Assembly: GCA_963756525.1 (NCBI GenBank)
Contig: CAVWNR010000001.1
Coordinates: 1,426,001 to 1,490,000 of the forward strand
DNA from: CAVWNR01 sp963756525
GTDB taxonomy: Bacteria; Actinomycetota; Actinomycetes; Mycobacteriales; Jatrophihabitantaceae
DNA: 64,000 nt
Reading direction: 5' to 3'
The translations under genes were made by a program, and so were the position numbers. Under the pieces are notes generated by a model. The model did no database searches, was not told where the DNA came from, and was given only the letters and a program-made list of their open reading frames with translations. Positions 44,691 through 53,292 of this stretch are shown in pieces. How positions within the stretch are numbered: the first letter of the stretch is position 1; every line of letters starts with the position of its first letter.

Positions 44691-44985
44691 TTAGGCGGTG
44701 AGTCGTTCGAGGGTGACGCAGCCACGTTCGATCTTGGCGAGGATCTGCTCGGCGGTGGCGGTCCAGATGAACGGTTTTGGGTTGTCGTTGTTGGTCTTCA
44801 GGTAGTCCTCGATGGCGGCGATCAGCTCGGGCACCGAGTGGAACACGCCGCGGCGCAGCGCCTTGTCGGTCAGGTCGCGGAACCAGCGTTCGGCCAGGTT
44901 CAGCCACGAGGAGGAGGTCGGGGTGAAGTGCAGCTGGAAACGCGGATGTTTGGCCAGCCAGGCCTGCACGCTCGGGTGCTTGGTG
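44691..44985 (-). pseudogene. IS630-family transposase C-terminal fragment
   Basis: HPSVQAWLAKHPRFQLHFTP, SSSWLNLAERWFRDLTDKAL and FHSVPELIAAIEDYLKTNND are the DDE C-terminal part of IS630 transposases (SSWLN-x-E, the catalytic Glu, is present). Everything upstream, including the first two acidic residues, is missing. Homology stops where the recombinase-trio element begins, so the element probably inserted into this IS. Confidence 0.82.
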
Positions 44986-44988
44986 AGT

Positions 44989-45015
44989 CGCCGGAGGGAG
45001 TCGCACCCTCCGGCG
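44989..45015. repeat. Perfect 10-bp hairpin at the IS630/RIT junction
   Basis: CGCCGGAGGG (44989-44998), a 7-base loop, CCCTCCGGCG (45006-45015). It sits at the boundary between the IS630 fragment and the outer RIT element. RIT elements are reported to favour palindromic targets, so this could be part of the target or a terminator. Confidence 0.55.
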
Positions 45016-45148
45016 CTCGCAGAACCGTTTATGTTGATCTTCACATAAGCGGTCGTATGTCCAGTCGCTGGTTATGTTGAGCGACGCCGCCAGCGTGGCC
45101 AGATGCTCCGTTGGCGACGCGATGTCCGGTGACGAGCGCTGAACATAA

Positions 45149-46120
45149 TCAGAGGCCGTCGAGGAAGGCGAGCAGCGTGTCGGAGGGTCGGTATCGGCCG
45201 GGCTTGACGCCGAGAGGCGCGGTTCGCGCGATGGCCTTTTCCTTGAGGGCGGGGTCGGCGTGCTCGTAGATGTGAGTGGTCAGGGGGGCTCTCGTGACCG
45301 AGCAGCAATGCGATGGTGGCGATGTCCACGCCCTTGGCGTGCCAGGCCATGGCCGCGGTGTGGCGGAGCTGTGCGGGGTGACGCGTTTGGCGTTCAGCGA
45401 CGGGCACTGGGTGGCAGCCGTATCGGCGTGTTTGGAGACGAGCACTCCCACGGTGTGGCGGCTGAGCGGTCGGCCTTGGCGGGTTGGGAACAGCGGGTCC
45501 TCGAGCGCGCCGCCGCGTTCGGTGAGCCATTGACGCAGGACCGCGGCGGTCTCCTCGGTCAGCGGCGTTGCCCGCTTCTTGCGTCCCTTGCCCAGTACCC
45601 GGATGTGGCGGCCGGTGCCGAGGTGGATGTCGCCGACGTGCAGGCCGACGAGCTCGGAAACGCGCACGCCGGTCTGGATCATTAGCGTCAGCAGGCGCGG
45701 TCGCGGCTGCCCAGCCAGGTGTTGGGGTCGGGCGCGGGGGAGCAGCGCCTCGATCTCGTTCAGGTCGAGGTAGCTGACGGTGTTGCGCTCGTGGCGCTTG
45801 GTCGGGATCGCCATCACTCGCGCGATAATGCAGGCATGCTCGGGATGTTCGAGCGCAGCGAATCGGTAGTACGAGTGGATCGCCCCGAGGCGCGCGTTGC
45901 GGGTGCGCGCACTGTTGCCGCGAACGCGTTCGAGGTGGGTGAGAAAGGCGCCGATCAACGGCGCATCGAGGTCGTCGATGTCCAACTCGAACGGCTGCTT
46001 TCCGGTCTGGGTATGCGCGAACCGCAGCAGCAACTTGAATGTGTCGCGGTAGGCGGCGATCGTGCACGGGCTGGAGTTGCGGTGCGTGATCAGCCGGTCG
46101 GTGAAGAACGCCTGCAGCAC
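45149..46120 (-). pseudogene. Third tyrosine recombinase of the outer RIT element, double frameshift
   Basis: 324-residue open frame from GTG 46120. The core-binding domain is fine (APVLQAFFTDRL, SSPCTIAAYRDTFKLLLRFA), and the first catalytic Arg is in LMIQTGVRVSELVGL. A missing C in the CAC-CAG stretch then shifts the frame, so the HxxR box (QLRHTAAMAWHAKGVDIATI) is read only in another frame. An extra base in a run of six C (complement of 45283-45288) restores it for LTTHIYEHADPALKEK with the Tyr. The product lacks the catalytic Arg/His box. Sequence upstream of 46120 is in frame but has no good start. Confidence 0.8.
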
Positions 46121-46211
46121 GGGCGCAAGCGCGCTGACGATGACACCTCGGGAAGCCGTTCCAAGCGCTCACTGACCATCCCCGCAGCTCTGGAACGGCT
46201 TCCAGGTACCA
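46121..46211 (-). pseudogene. Severed C-terminal tail of the outer element's middle recombinase
   Basis: Reads WYLEAVPELRG and, one frame over, MVSERLERLPEVSS: the normal tail that follows the STYWY motif of RIT middle recombinases. The rest of the gene is 3.5 kb away (49762-50615), on the other side of the inserted element. TACCA (46207-46211) is one copy of the target duplication. Confidence 0.75.
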
Positions 46212-46235
46212 GTTATTCCGAGATCGGAATACCGC

Positions 46236-46340
46236 TATTACTCCGATTCGCGGGTTATTCCGATGCCGGCTCCTTCGAGCGTGTGATCGGCCTGCAGGGC
46301 TGGGGTAACGAACTCGGGTAGCTGTCGCCTGTCGGAATAA
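46236..46340 (+). repeat. Inner RIT terminal inverted repeat, left
   Basis: 105 bases from TATTACTCCGATTCGCGGG to TCGGAATAA, inverted at 49659-49763 with a single mismatch. It contains TTATTCCGA (46255-46263) and its inverse TCGGAATAA (46332-46340). Just outside is a further TATTCCGA-GA-TCGGAATA palindrome (46214-46231). These 8-9-mers are the likely recombinase binding cores. Confidence 0.92.
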
Positions 46341-46453
46341 GCCAGAGCGTCGCTTGCCACCTGGGAATTCTTTCCCTGACGTTCCGCGCCCATGGTGAAG
46401 GTGCCGCCATGTCCGTCCTGGGCCGGCGGTTCACCGGATGAAAGGACAGTGCC

Positions 46454-47683
46454 ATGGGGTCTACGGTGTCGGGCCTGGCTGATGCCGTGCTCGGCGTAGC
46501 GGAGGGCGTGGGTTTGTCGAGTTACACGGTCGCTCGCTACGGCAAGTGCTGCGGGGCGGTCGTGGAGTTCTACGACCGGCGAGGCGTCGACGTGTTGTCG
46601 GTCAGGGTGGTCGATGAGTTCATCGCGTGCCAGGTCGAGCGTGCGCGTCGCGGTGAGATCGGACGGAACAGGCGGAAGGCTCTGGTGCGGTCGGCTCGCA
46701 TGATGCTGGAGTTCCAGAGAACCGGCGCGGTCGCCTGGCGGGTGATGAGCCCGGGCCTTGACCTGAGCGACAGGTCCCGGGAAGTCCTGGAGCAGTTCGC
46801 CGCCCAGGCTGGCCGGGACGTGGCCCCGGGATCGGTGAGGCTGCTGGTCGGCGAGATTCGCCATTTCCTGGCCTATCTCGACCGGATCGGACGGTGCGTT
46901 CTCGGCGCGGTCACGGTGGACGACGTGCGGGGGTTCCTGGTCGAGATGGCGCCCAGGCGGCCTGCGGGCATGGGCAACGTGGTGTGGTCGCTGAAGAGGT
47001 TCTTCGCCTTCCTCAACGTCGCTGGGCTGAGCGACGTCCGCGTCGATGGCCTGCTCGCGCGTGTTGCGCCGCGGCGGGTGCGGGCGCTGCCGTGCTTCAC
47101 CCGTGAGGAGACCGACCGTCTGCTTGTGGGGATGGAGACCGAGACTGCCTGCGGGAAGAGGGACTACGCGATGGTTGTGCTGGCGGTTACGACCGGGCTG
47201 CGCTGCTGCGACATTGTCGCCCTGCGTCTGGACGCGATCGACTGGCGTCGTGACGAGATCCGGTTGGTCCAGGCCAAGACCTTCGAGCCGCTGGTGCTGC
47301 CGCTGCCAGCGCTGGCAGGCAACGCTGTGGCTGAGTGGCTCTTGCGCGGCCGGCCCGATTGTGAAGCCCCGGAGGTGTTCGTCCGGCTCCAGGCGCCGTT
47401 CGTGAAGCTGGGGAAATCGACGGGGTCGACCCTCATGCGCCGCCGCCTGACCCGGGCCGGTATCGAGCACGTGGCCGGCGACGGCAAGTCGTTCCATGCC
47501 CTGCGGCGCACCGCGGGGACAAGGCTCATTGAGTCGGGGGCCGGGCTGCCTCTGGCCGCGCAGATCCTGGGCCATGCCCGCATCGATTCCTCCCGCCGCT
47601 ACGTCGCTTTGGCCAGCGAGCAGCTTCGCGAGTGCTGCCTGCCGTTGGGAGAGTTCGCTTGCGTCAAGGAGGGGCTGCGGTGA
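46454..47683 (+). CDS. RIT tyrosine recombinase A
   Basis: 409 residues. A long N-terminal region (LSSYTVARYGKCCGAVVEFY, APGSVRLLVGEIRHFLAYLD) precedes the catalytic domain: Arg in AVTTGLRCCDIVALRLD, HxxR in FHALRRTAGTRLIE, His in AAQILGHARIDSSRRYVALA with the Tyr. All residues present. Its stop overlaps the GTG of recombinase B (47680-47683). The three enzymes together are thought to move the element, but the division of labour is unknown. Confidence 0.9.
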   Translation: MGSTVSGLADAVLGVAEGVGLSSYTVARYGKCCGAVVEFYDRRGVDVLSVRVVDEFIACQVERARRGEIGRNRRKALVRSARMMLEFQRTGAVAWRVMSPGLDLSDRSREVLEQFAAQAGRDVAPGSVRLLVGEIRHFLAYLDRIGRCVLGAVTVDDVRGFLVEMAPRRPAGMGNVVWSLKRFFAFLNVAGLSDVRVDGLLARVAPRRVRALPCFTREETDRLLVGMETETACGKRDYAMVVLAVTTGLRCCDIVALRLDAIDWRRDEIRLVQAKTFEPLVLPLPALAGNAVAEWLLRGRPDCEAPEVFVRLQAPFVKLGKSTGSTLMRRRLTRAGIEHVAGDGKSFHALRRTAGTRLIESGAGLPLAAQILGHARIDSSRRYVALASEQLRECCLPLGEFACVKEGLR

Positions 47684-48615
47684 GCACGTTCACCAGCAAT
47701 TTCGCGCCCCACATCGAGGCGATGCTCGAGTGGCGAACCTCTCTGGGGCACAGCCTGCGTGACATGAGGAACGCGATGATGGGTTTCGACAGGTTCTGCT
47801 CCTCGCGTTACCCCGGCGAAACGGTTCTGACCCGGGAGCTGGTGACCGCGTGGTGCCGGGACACGGCGACGGGCACGTGGGGCGCCTACCGGAGCCGCGC
47901 GGTCCGTGAGTTCGGTAAGTACCTGCAGCTGGTCGGCGTGGACGGGTTCATCGTGCCCTCCGCGTGGATTTCCAGGCCGACCCGCGGCCTGCCGCACATA
48001 TTCACCGATGACGAGCTGACTGCCTTCTTCCGGGCGGCCGACTCCCTCGACACCGAGTACTGCAGCCCGTTCCGCGAGTACACGATCCCGGTCATCTTCC
48101 GGCTGATTCTCAGCGCGGGACTGCGCCCGCCCGAAGCCCGCCGCCTGCACCGCCGCAACGTTGACGCCGACAACGCGATGGTGCTGATCGAACGCTCAAA
48201 GCGGAACAAGGACCGCAGGGTTCCCGTTAGCGCGGACCTCGCCGGGCTGCTTGCCCGCTTCGATCGGCTGGCCGATCTACGGCGCCCGGACCGTGAGTGG
48301 TTCTTTGAGGACCAGCACGGCCATCAGTATTCCCCGGCCTGGCTCATCGCCAACTACCACCGCTGCTGCGAGCGCGCGGGCGGGATCGCACCTTGCTCAA
48401 CCCCGTATTCGCTGCGGCACAATTACGCCTCTCGCACCCTGATGCGGTGGGTCGAAGAAGGCAAGGACATTGAGGCCTGGCTGCCCTATCTGGCTGCCTA
48501 CATGGGGCACCAGAAGTACTCCTCGACGGCCTGGTACGTCCATCTGCGGCCCGAGCGGCTCGCGGCGACCGGCTTAACCCGCGCGGCCGGCATCATCCCG
48601 GCGGTGACGTCATGA
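47680..48615 (+). CDS. RIT tyrosine recombinase B
   Basis: 311 residues from GTG 47680, AAGGAGG upstream. STFTSNFAPHIEAMLEWRTS opens the core-binding domain. Catalytic set: ILSAGLRPPEARRLHRRN (Arg), PYSLRHNYASRTL (xxR with S for the usual H), YMGHQKYSSTAWYVHLRPER (His and Tyr). It is the middle gene, the same position as the outer-element gene that this element interrupts. Stop overlaps ATG of the third gene (48612-48615). Confidence 0.9.
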   Translation: MSTFTSNFAPHIEAMLEWRTSLGHSLRDMRNAMMGFDRFCSSRYPGETVLTRELVTAWCRDTATGTWGAYRSRAVREFGKYLQLVGVDGFIVPSAWISRPTRGLPHIFTDDELTAFFRAADSLDTEYCSPFREYTIPVIFRLILSAGLRPPEARRLHRRNVDADNAMVLIERSKRNKDRRVPVSADLAGLLARFDRLADLRRPDREWFFEDQHGHQYSPAWLIANYHRCCERAGGIAPCSTPYSLRHNYASRTLMRWVEEGKDIEAWLPYLAAYMGHQKYSSTAWYVHLRPERLAATGLTRAAGIIPAVTS

Positions 48616-49651
48616 AGACTCACCGAGACGTTGCGGACGGCTTCTACCGGCACCTTCGCGAATGGTTCACCGCGTTTCTGCCCCGCCAGCGCGGCGCAGC
48701 CCAGAACACGATCACCTCGTGCCGTCAGACCTGGACCTGCTTTTGGGCTATGTCGCTGAACATCACCGCGTCGCAGTCGAGAAGGTCACCTTCACGATCC
48801 TCGACCGGGCCACCGTCACCGGGTTCCTAGACCACATGCGGGCCAGCAAGTCGTGGACGGCCTCGACCTACAACCAGCGCCTGGCATGCATCCGCTCGTT
48901 CTTCACCTACGCGGCAGCCGCCGAACCGACGCTCGCGATCTACCTGGCCGATCTCGCCGCCATCCCGCGGCTCAAAGGCCCCACCGCAGCACCCGTGAAA
49001 TACATGAGCACAACCGCCGTCACGGCGCTGCTCGCCGCCCCGGACCCGAGCACCCGGACCGGGCTGCGTGATCAGTTCTTCATGATCCTCATGTATGACC
49101 TCGCTGCCCGCGACGCCGAGATGCTCGCCATGAACCTCGCCGACATCGACACCAGACGGCTCACCGTGGACCTGCTCGGCAAAGGCTCCAAACCAAGACG
49201 TCTGCCCATCACCAGCGAGACCGCCCAGCACTTCGGACGCTACGCCGCCATTTTCCACCCCAGCCTGGAACCGGCGACCCCGATGTTCCACAGCGTGCGA
49301 AATCATCGTCCGACACGGATGTCCGACGACAACGTCGCCAGGTTCATCCGCCAGCACGCCGCTACCGCCAAAGCCAGATGTCACGAAGTTCCGGCCCGGG
49401 TCCACCCACATATGCTCAGGCACTCACGGGCGATGCACCTCTACCAGGGTGGCATGCCGCTGGCCCTGCTCACCGAATGGCTCGGTCACGCCGACCCCGA
49501 GACCACGCTCATCTACGCAAACGCCGACACCGAGATGAAGCGCCACGCTCTGGAAAAGGCAAACAGCGCAACAACTCGTAGCCCGTTCCCGCCTCCGCTA
49601 TGGCACGACCGCGAGGACATCATCCAGCGCCGGTGCGGACTCAAGCAGTGA
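48612..49651 (+). pseudogene. RIT tyrosine recombinase C, one-base frameshift
   Basis: ATG 48612 reads THRDVADGFYRHLREWFTAF and GAAQNTITSCRQT. It then loses frame at 48731 (one C appears missing in CAGACC-CTGGAC) and continues as LDLLLGYVAEHHRVAVEKVT. The remainder is complete: MYDLAARDAEMLAMNLAD (catalytic Arg in the AARD box), HPHMLRHSRAMHL (HxxR), WLGHADPETTLIYANAD (His, Tyr). If the base is an error the trio is fully intact. Confidence 0.8.
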
Positions 49652-49658
49652 CACCAGA

Positions 49659-49763
49659 TTATTCCGACAGGCGACACCTACCCGAGTTCGTTACCCCAGC
49701 CCTGCAGGCCGATCACACGCTCGAAGGAGCCGGCATCGGAATAACCCGCGAATCGGAGTAATA
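49659..49763 (-). repeat. Inner RIT terminal inverted repeat, right
   Basis: Inverse of 46236-46340, with one mismatch (GACAC here where the inverted left copy has GACAG). Its last bases TA overlap the TACCA target duplication. Confidence 0.92.
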
Positions 49764-50615
49764 CCAATAGGTGCTGGCCGGGTCGGCGTGCCCGAGATAT
49801 GTCGACAGCAACGGCATCCGCCTGTCGACGTTCTCCCCGGCGCGATACCAATCGATCAACGTGTGCACGGCGAAGGCATGCCTGAGGTCATAGGGGCGCG
49901 GTCGGGCACGGGAGCCGGCCCCTTCCAACCCGACCTGGCGGACCAGGTTGAGGAACGTCGCGTTGAGTTCCTCGCGGCCCATCCGTCGTCCCCGAGCCGA
50001 CAAGAAGAACGCCGGCGAAGGTGGTGCCGGGAAGCGGGCATCACTCAGGCCGGCGTAGCAGCGCAACGCGCCGACCGTGCTCTGGTGCACCGGCACGTCC
50101 CGCTGCTTGTTCTTCTTACCGGCGCGCACGTGCACCACGCCGTTGTCCAGGTCGACGTCGGCCCTGTCGAGTCCGAGGGCTTCCCCCGGTCGAGCGCCGG
50201 TGACGGCCAGCAGCCCGACCAGCGTCTCGTGGCGCGCCGCACGCAACGCCGGGCGCAGTTGCCGCGCCGCGCCCATCAATGCCGCGATCTCGGCCTCGGA
50301 GTAGACGTAGGGGGTGATGCGCGGACGGTGCCCTGGCAGCAAGTCAACCGGCGGGACCTCGCTGGCCGGGTCGATCGTGGCCAGGTACCGGGCGAATCTT
50401 CGCGCGACCGTGAGCCGCTGGCGCCACGTGAACGGATGGACGTCGACTGGCAGCCGGGCCCACGCCAACGCCAACTCGGTGGTGATCCGGTGTGCACCAG
50501 CTCGGTCGAGGAAGGCGACGAAGCCTTCGAGCGTGCGTCCGTCCTGGGGCATCGTGAAGCCGTGTCGACGACGAATGCCCAGGTAGTCATCCAATGCCGC
50601 GCGTAGCACGCTCAC
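49762..50615 (-). pseudogene. Middle tyrosine recombinase of the outer RIT element, interrupted
   Basis: GTG 50615 overlaps the upstream stop (GTGA). The protein is complete to the catalytic Tyr: LLAVTGARPGEALGLDRAD (Arg), RPYDLRHAFAVHTLIDWY (HxxR region), TYLGHADPASTYWY (His, Tyr). At 49762 it runs into the inner element's terminal repeat, which adds YSDSRVIPMPAPSSV and a stop at 49713. Its true tail is at 46121-46211. The active site survives, so residual activity is possible. Confidence 0.85.
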
Positions 50616-51365
50616 GACACACCGCCGTGGGCGTCGACGGGCCAGGGGCGTGCCAGCGCACGCAGCGCGGCGTGGTCGACCTTCGCGCAAATCGCGGTGG
50701 TCTTCTGCTCGCGGTGACGAAGCACCTGGCCGATCTCGGGCAGCGAGGCCCCGGCCCGAAGCATCCCGGTCGCGGCCGTGTGGCGCAGCCGGCGAGCCCC
50801 AGCGCGCGGCAGCCCGGCCCGGTCACACGCCGCGCGCACCACCCACGCGACCGTGCACCGGTCCAGGCCTTGGCGTGGCGCGGTCGCCCGCAGAAACAAC
50901 GCCCGACACTCGCAGCGTGGCCGCCGGCGCAGGTAGGAGACGATCGCCTCGCCGACATCGGTCGGCAACGGCAGCGCATCCTCACGGTTGCCCTTGCCGT
51001 GGACCAGCAGCAGCCCGGCCCGCCAGTCGATGTCGTCCAGGGTGATCGCGGCGACCTCGCCGGCTCGCAATCCCAACCGCGAGAGCAGCAGCAAGATCGC
51101 GAAGTCGCGGCGGCCGGCGAGCCGACGCCGATCACACGATACCAGTAGCCGGCGCACTGCGGCCGGTTCCAGACCACGCGGCAGGCTGCGGTCGCGCAGG
51201 TCGGCTACCGAGGGCACCGCCCAGACCCAGCGGCGCCACGATCAGCCCGGCCAGGTGCAGGTAGCGCAGCAACGACCGCAGCGCACAGACCAGATCCCGC
51301 GCCGCGGACACGCTCCGTTTTGGGCACTCCCGAGCCAGAAACGAACTCACATCGGCCGCGGCTCT
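50612..51365 (-). pseudogene. First tyrosine recombinase of the outer RIT element, 5' truncated and frameshifted
   Basis: Catalytic half intact: LLLSRLGLRAGEVAAITLDD (Arg), GARRLRHTAATGMLRAGASL (xxR box), QVLRHREQKTTAICAKVDHA (His; Tyr position reads A-I-C, so the catalytic Tyr is not evident). Upstream, SSFLARECPKRSVSAARDLV and LRSLLRYLHLAGLIVAPLG are in another frame because of an extra G (complement of the CCC at 51226-51228). About the first 120 residues are missing at 51365. Non-functional. Confidence 0.8.
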
Positions 51366-51601
51366 GTCAGTCGTCCGCGAAGGTCACCTTCGCAAGCGGG
51401 CTGTTCTCGATCCCGCCGAGCGCCGCATCCGCCGGTATCGCCCGGCCGCGTGAAGCGGCGGCTTACGTACGCATCGCGGTCGATGTGCTCGTCTTGCGGA
51501 CTGGTGAACACCAGGTCCTCGGCAACCGGTGACTCAGCCGTCGACCGGTCCTAAGCGAGGTAGGCCTCGAACAGCGCGCGCGCGACGTCGGCGTTCGACA
51601 T
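51366..51601 (-). pseudogene. NTF2/SnoaL-like gene with an in-frame TAG, truncated
   Basis: ATG 51601: SNADVARALFEAYLA, then TAG, then DRSTAESPVAEDLVFTSPQD and EHIDRDAYVSRRF in the same frame. The TAG probably replaces a CAG (normal AYLAQDR). After about residue 55 the family sequence is lost near the truncated end of the outer RIT element, suggesting a deletion joined the two. Confidence 0.65.
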
Positions 51602-51634
51602 CGGGTGGGTGAACTCCTCGATTGGGTTGCGCGG

Positions 51635-52066
51635 TCACGGCTGGAGGTCGATCAGTGCTTGCCCGGTCTCGGCGTCGAATGGAACGGACTCGTGGTCGTG
51701 TGTGATGAGCCAGGTTCCGTCGACGCGGCGGCAGCCGAGCGTGGCGCGCACCCACATGTCGACTTGGTTTCCGTCGGCGACTGTTCCGGTGACGTGGTAG
51801 AGGAACGAGCAGAAGCCGACGTCGCCGTCCGCGGTGACGTGCGGGTCGTGCACGTCGTACCCGATGCCGCCTGGATAGCTGTCGAACCACGTCTGCGTCT
51901 GGGCTTCGACGTGCGCCTTGCCGTGAAGCTGCAGCGGCGGTAGCACGTTGAACGCGATGATCTCGGACGCCTGACGGGCCGCAAGCGGTGCGGGATCTTT
52001 CGCATGGACGGCGGTGACCCGCTCAGCGACGAGGTCGCGCAGTTCCTGTTCGGCATCGCTAGCCAT
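51635..52066 (-). CDS. SnoaL/NTF2-like protein (ketosteroid-isomerase-like)
   Basis: 143 residues from ATG 52066 with GGGAGGCG upstream. AEQELRDLVAERVTAVHAKD, LAARQASEIIAFNVLPPLQL, WFDSYPGGIGYDVHDPHVTA, SFLYHVTGTVADGNQVDMWV, CRRVDGTWLITHDHESVPFD match the SgcJ/DUF4440-like group, in which HDHESVPF is a conserved ending. Role: small-molecule binding or isomerisation; unknown substrate. Confidence 0.85.
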   Translation of the reverse strand: MASDAEQELRDLVAERVTAVHAKDPAPLAARQASEIIAFNVLPPLQLHGKAHVEAQTQTWFDSYPGGIGYDVHDPHVTADGDVGFCSFLYHVTGTVADGNQVDMWVRATLGCRRVDGTWLITHDHESVPFDAETGQALIDLQP

Positions 52067-52346
52067 TTTCGCCTCCCTGCCTGGGCTTTGGATGGAGGTG
52101 CCCACCTGGCAGCTGCGCTCCGACGTGCACCAGCACGGGTCTGACCACCGTAGGAGAAGTAGACGCCGGCAGGCGTCCAAACTCATCTCTCACTGCCCAG
52201 GAACATCGCTCCCTCCCAAGGCAAGGCAGGGCGACGCCAGTTGTGGTCCCGCAAAGGAACCAGTGGTACGCGTGGCAGGCCGGGTTGGCAACGCCAGCTT
52301 CGGCCGTATTGTTTGTCGATATTCGCCGGGCGTGTGGAGGTGGCGG

Positions 52347-52952
52347 GTGCGGGCTGGGTCGCTGCGGTTGACAGCGGTGGCAGGGGTACTGACCGGGTTG
52401 TGGTGGCTGGTGCTGGTCGGCGGGAGTCTGGCGGTGCTGGGGTTCGCCTCGGCGGCCGCCGCGCAGGTGTCGTTGCGGATCTCGGTGCCGGTGTTCGTTT
52501 CGCTTCCTGCGGTCTCGGGTCAGATCGATGCTGCTCGCCGGCCGTCGAGCCTGTCGGGGTTGTCCGGGCAGTTGCGGACCGGCGCTTCGACGGTCGTGGT
52601 GCTTGCCGTCCTGGTGGTGGTCGTGATCGCCGCTGGGCTGCTGCTGGTGGTGCTGAGCCAGCTGCGGGCGCTGGTCGCGGGTCTGCGCGCGGGGCGCCCG
52701 TTCGGTGCGAACGCGGCCCGTCGGGTTACCGTCGTGGGGGCGGTGATGATCGTTGGTGAGCTGCTGCGGGCCGGGGTGATCTGCGCCAGTTCGTGGTGGG
52801 CCGCCCGGCACCGGTCGGTGGCCGGGGTGCGGCTGCACGTCGGATTGCCGCTGCGGGTCGAGGTGCTGGCGGCCGGCGTGTTGTTGGTTATCTTCGCCGA
52901 GGTCTTTCGTCTCGGCGCCCTGATGCAGGACGAGCAGGACCTGACCATCTGA
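52347..52952 (+). CDS. DUF2975 membrane protein
   Basis: 201 residues from GTG 52347 with GGAGG six bases upstream. Four membrane segments: LTAVAGVLTGLWWLVLVGGS, STVVVLAVLVVVVIAAGLLL, VVGAVMIVGELLRAGVICAS and VEVLAAGVLLVIFAEVFRLG. The second is followed by LVAGLRAGRPFGANAARRV, the family's conserved cytoplasmic loop. The C-terminus (GALMQDEQDLTI) matches the usual ending before a partner HTH gene, which follows 20 bases later. Function unknown. Confidence 0.85.
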   Translation: MRAGSLRLTAVAGVLTGLWWLVLVGGSLAVLGFASAAAAQVSLRISVPVFVSLPAVSGQIDAARRPSSLSGLSGQLRTGASTVVVLAVLVVVVIAAGLLLVVLSQLRALVAGLRAGRPFGANAARRVTVVGAVMIVGELLRAGVICASSWWAARHRSVAGVRLHVGLPLRVEVLAAGVLLVIFAEVFRLGALMQDEQDLTI

Positions 52953-52972
52953 CCCGACGAGCGAAGGGGCCA

Positions 52973-53233
52973 ATGATGCCGATCGTGGTGCACCTCGACC
53001 AGCTGCTGACCGAGCGGGGTGTGACATTGACCGAGCTCGCCGAGCGGGTCGGCATCACGTTGGCCAACCTGTCGATCCTGAAGACGAACAAGGCCCGGGC
53101 GGTGCGGTTCAGCACGTTGGAGGCGCTGTGTCGGGAGCTGGACTGCCAGCCCGGTGATGTGCTCAGCTACGCCCCACCCACGCTCGGACGGGGCCCCCGT
53201 GCGGCGCGGCCGCGGCGCCGGCTGGTGGCCTGA
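52973..53233 (+). CDS. HTH regulator (YozG-like Cro/C1 type), DUF2975 partner
   Basis: 86 residues. PIVVHLDQLLTERGVTLTEL, AERVGITLANLSILKTNKAR and RFSTLEALCRELDCQPGDVL are the conserved signature of short XRE proteins encoded beside DUF2975 proteins, ending in a basic tail. Two adjacent ATG codons (52973, 52976). The site at 53265-53279 downstream is a candidate target in front of the protease gene. Confidence 0.88.
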   Translation: MMPIVVHLDQLLTERGVTLTELAERVGITLANLSILKTNKARAVRFSTLEALCRELDCQPGDVLSYAPPTLGRGPRAARPRRRLVA

Positions 53234-53245
53234 GGCTTGCCCGCT

Positions 53246-53281
53246 CTCGATAAGACACCTACCATATCGTTACTCGATAAG
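53246..53281. promoter_or_regulatory. Candidate operator before the CPBP gene
   Basis: CTCGATAAG occurs at 53246-53254 and 53273-53281. The second copy is part of the palindrome TATCG-TTACT-CGATA (53265-53279), 13 bases before the CPBP start. The HTH protein just upstream is the obvious candidate binder; inferred. Confidence 0.45.
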
Positions 53282-53292
53282 GCGGGTGGGGG

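Larger units (their letters stand above)
46212..49761 (+). mobile_element. Inner RIT element (recombinase trio) with 105-bp terminal inverted repeats
   Basis: 3550 bases flanked by the direct repeat TACCA (46207-46211 and 49762-49766), a 5-bp target duplication. Terminal inverted repeats are 46236-46340 and 49659-49763, 104 of 105 bases identical; the left end has 24 extra bases outside its repeat. Three rightward recombinase genes with 4-base overlaps fill the interior. The insertion splits the middle recombinase of the outer RIT element just after its catalytic Tyr codon region. Near-identity of the repeats indicates a recent insertion. Confidence 0.88.
45020..51365 (-). mobile_element. Outer (older) RIT element, interrupted by the inner RIT element
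   Basis: Three leftward tyrosine recombinase genes with GTGA-type overlaps: 51365-50612 (5' truncated), 50615-49762 plus its severed tail at 46211-46121, and 46120-45149. The left end region (45020-45148) carries four copies of a TTATGTT core (45029, inverted 45041-45048, 45072, inverted 45141-45148), probably recombinase-binding repeats. The right end is lost upstream of 51365. The element is inactive: truncated, interrupted and frameshifted. Confidence 0.75.

Noticed and set aside
46236..49763. Composite transposon carrying cargo genes
   Set aside because: Only the three recombinases lie between the repeats; no cargo is present.
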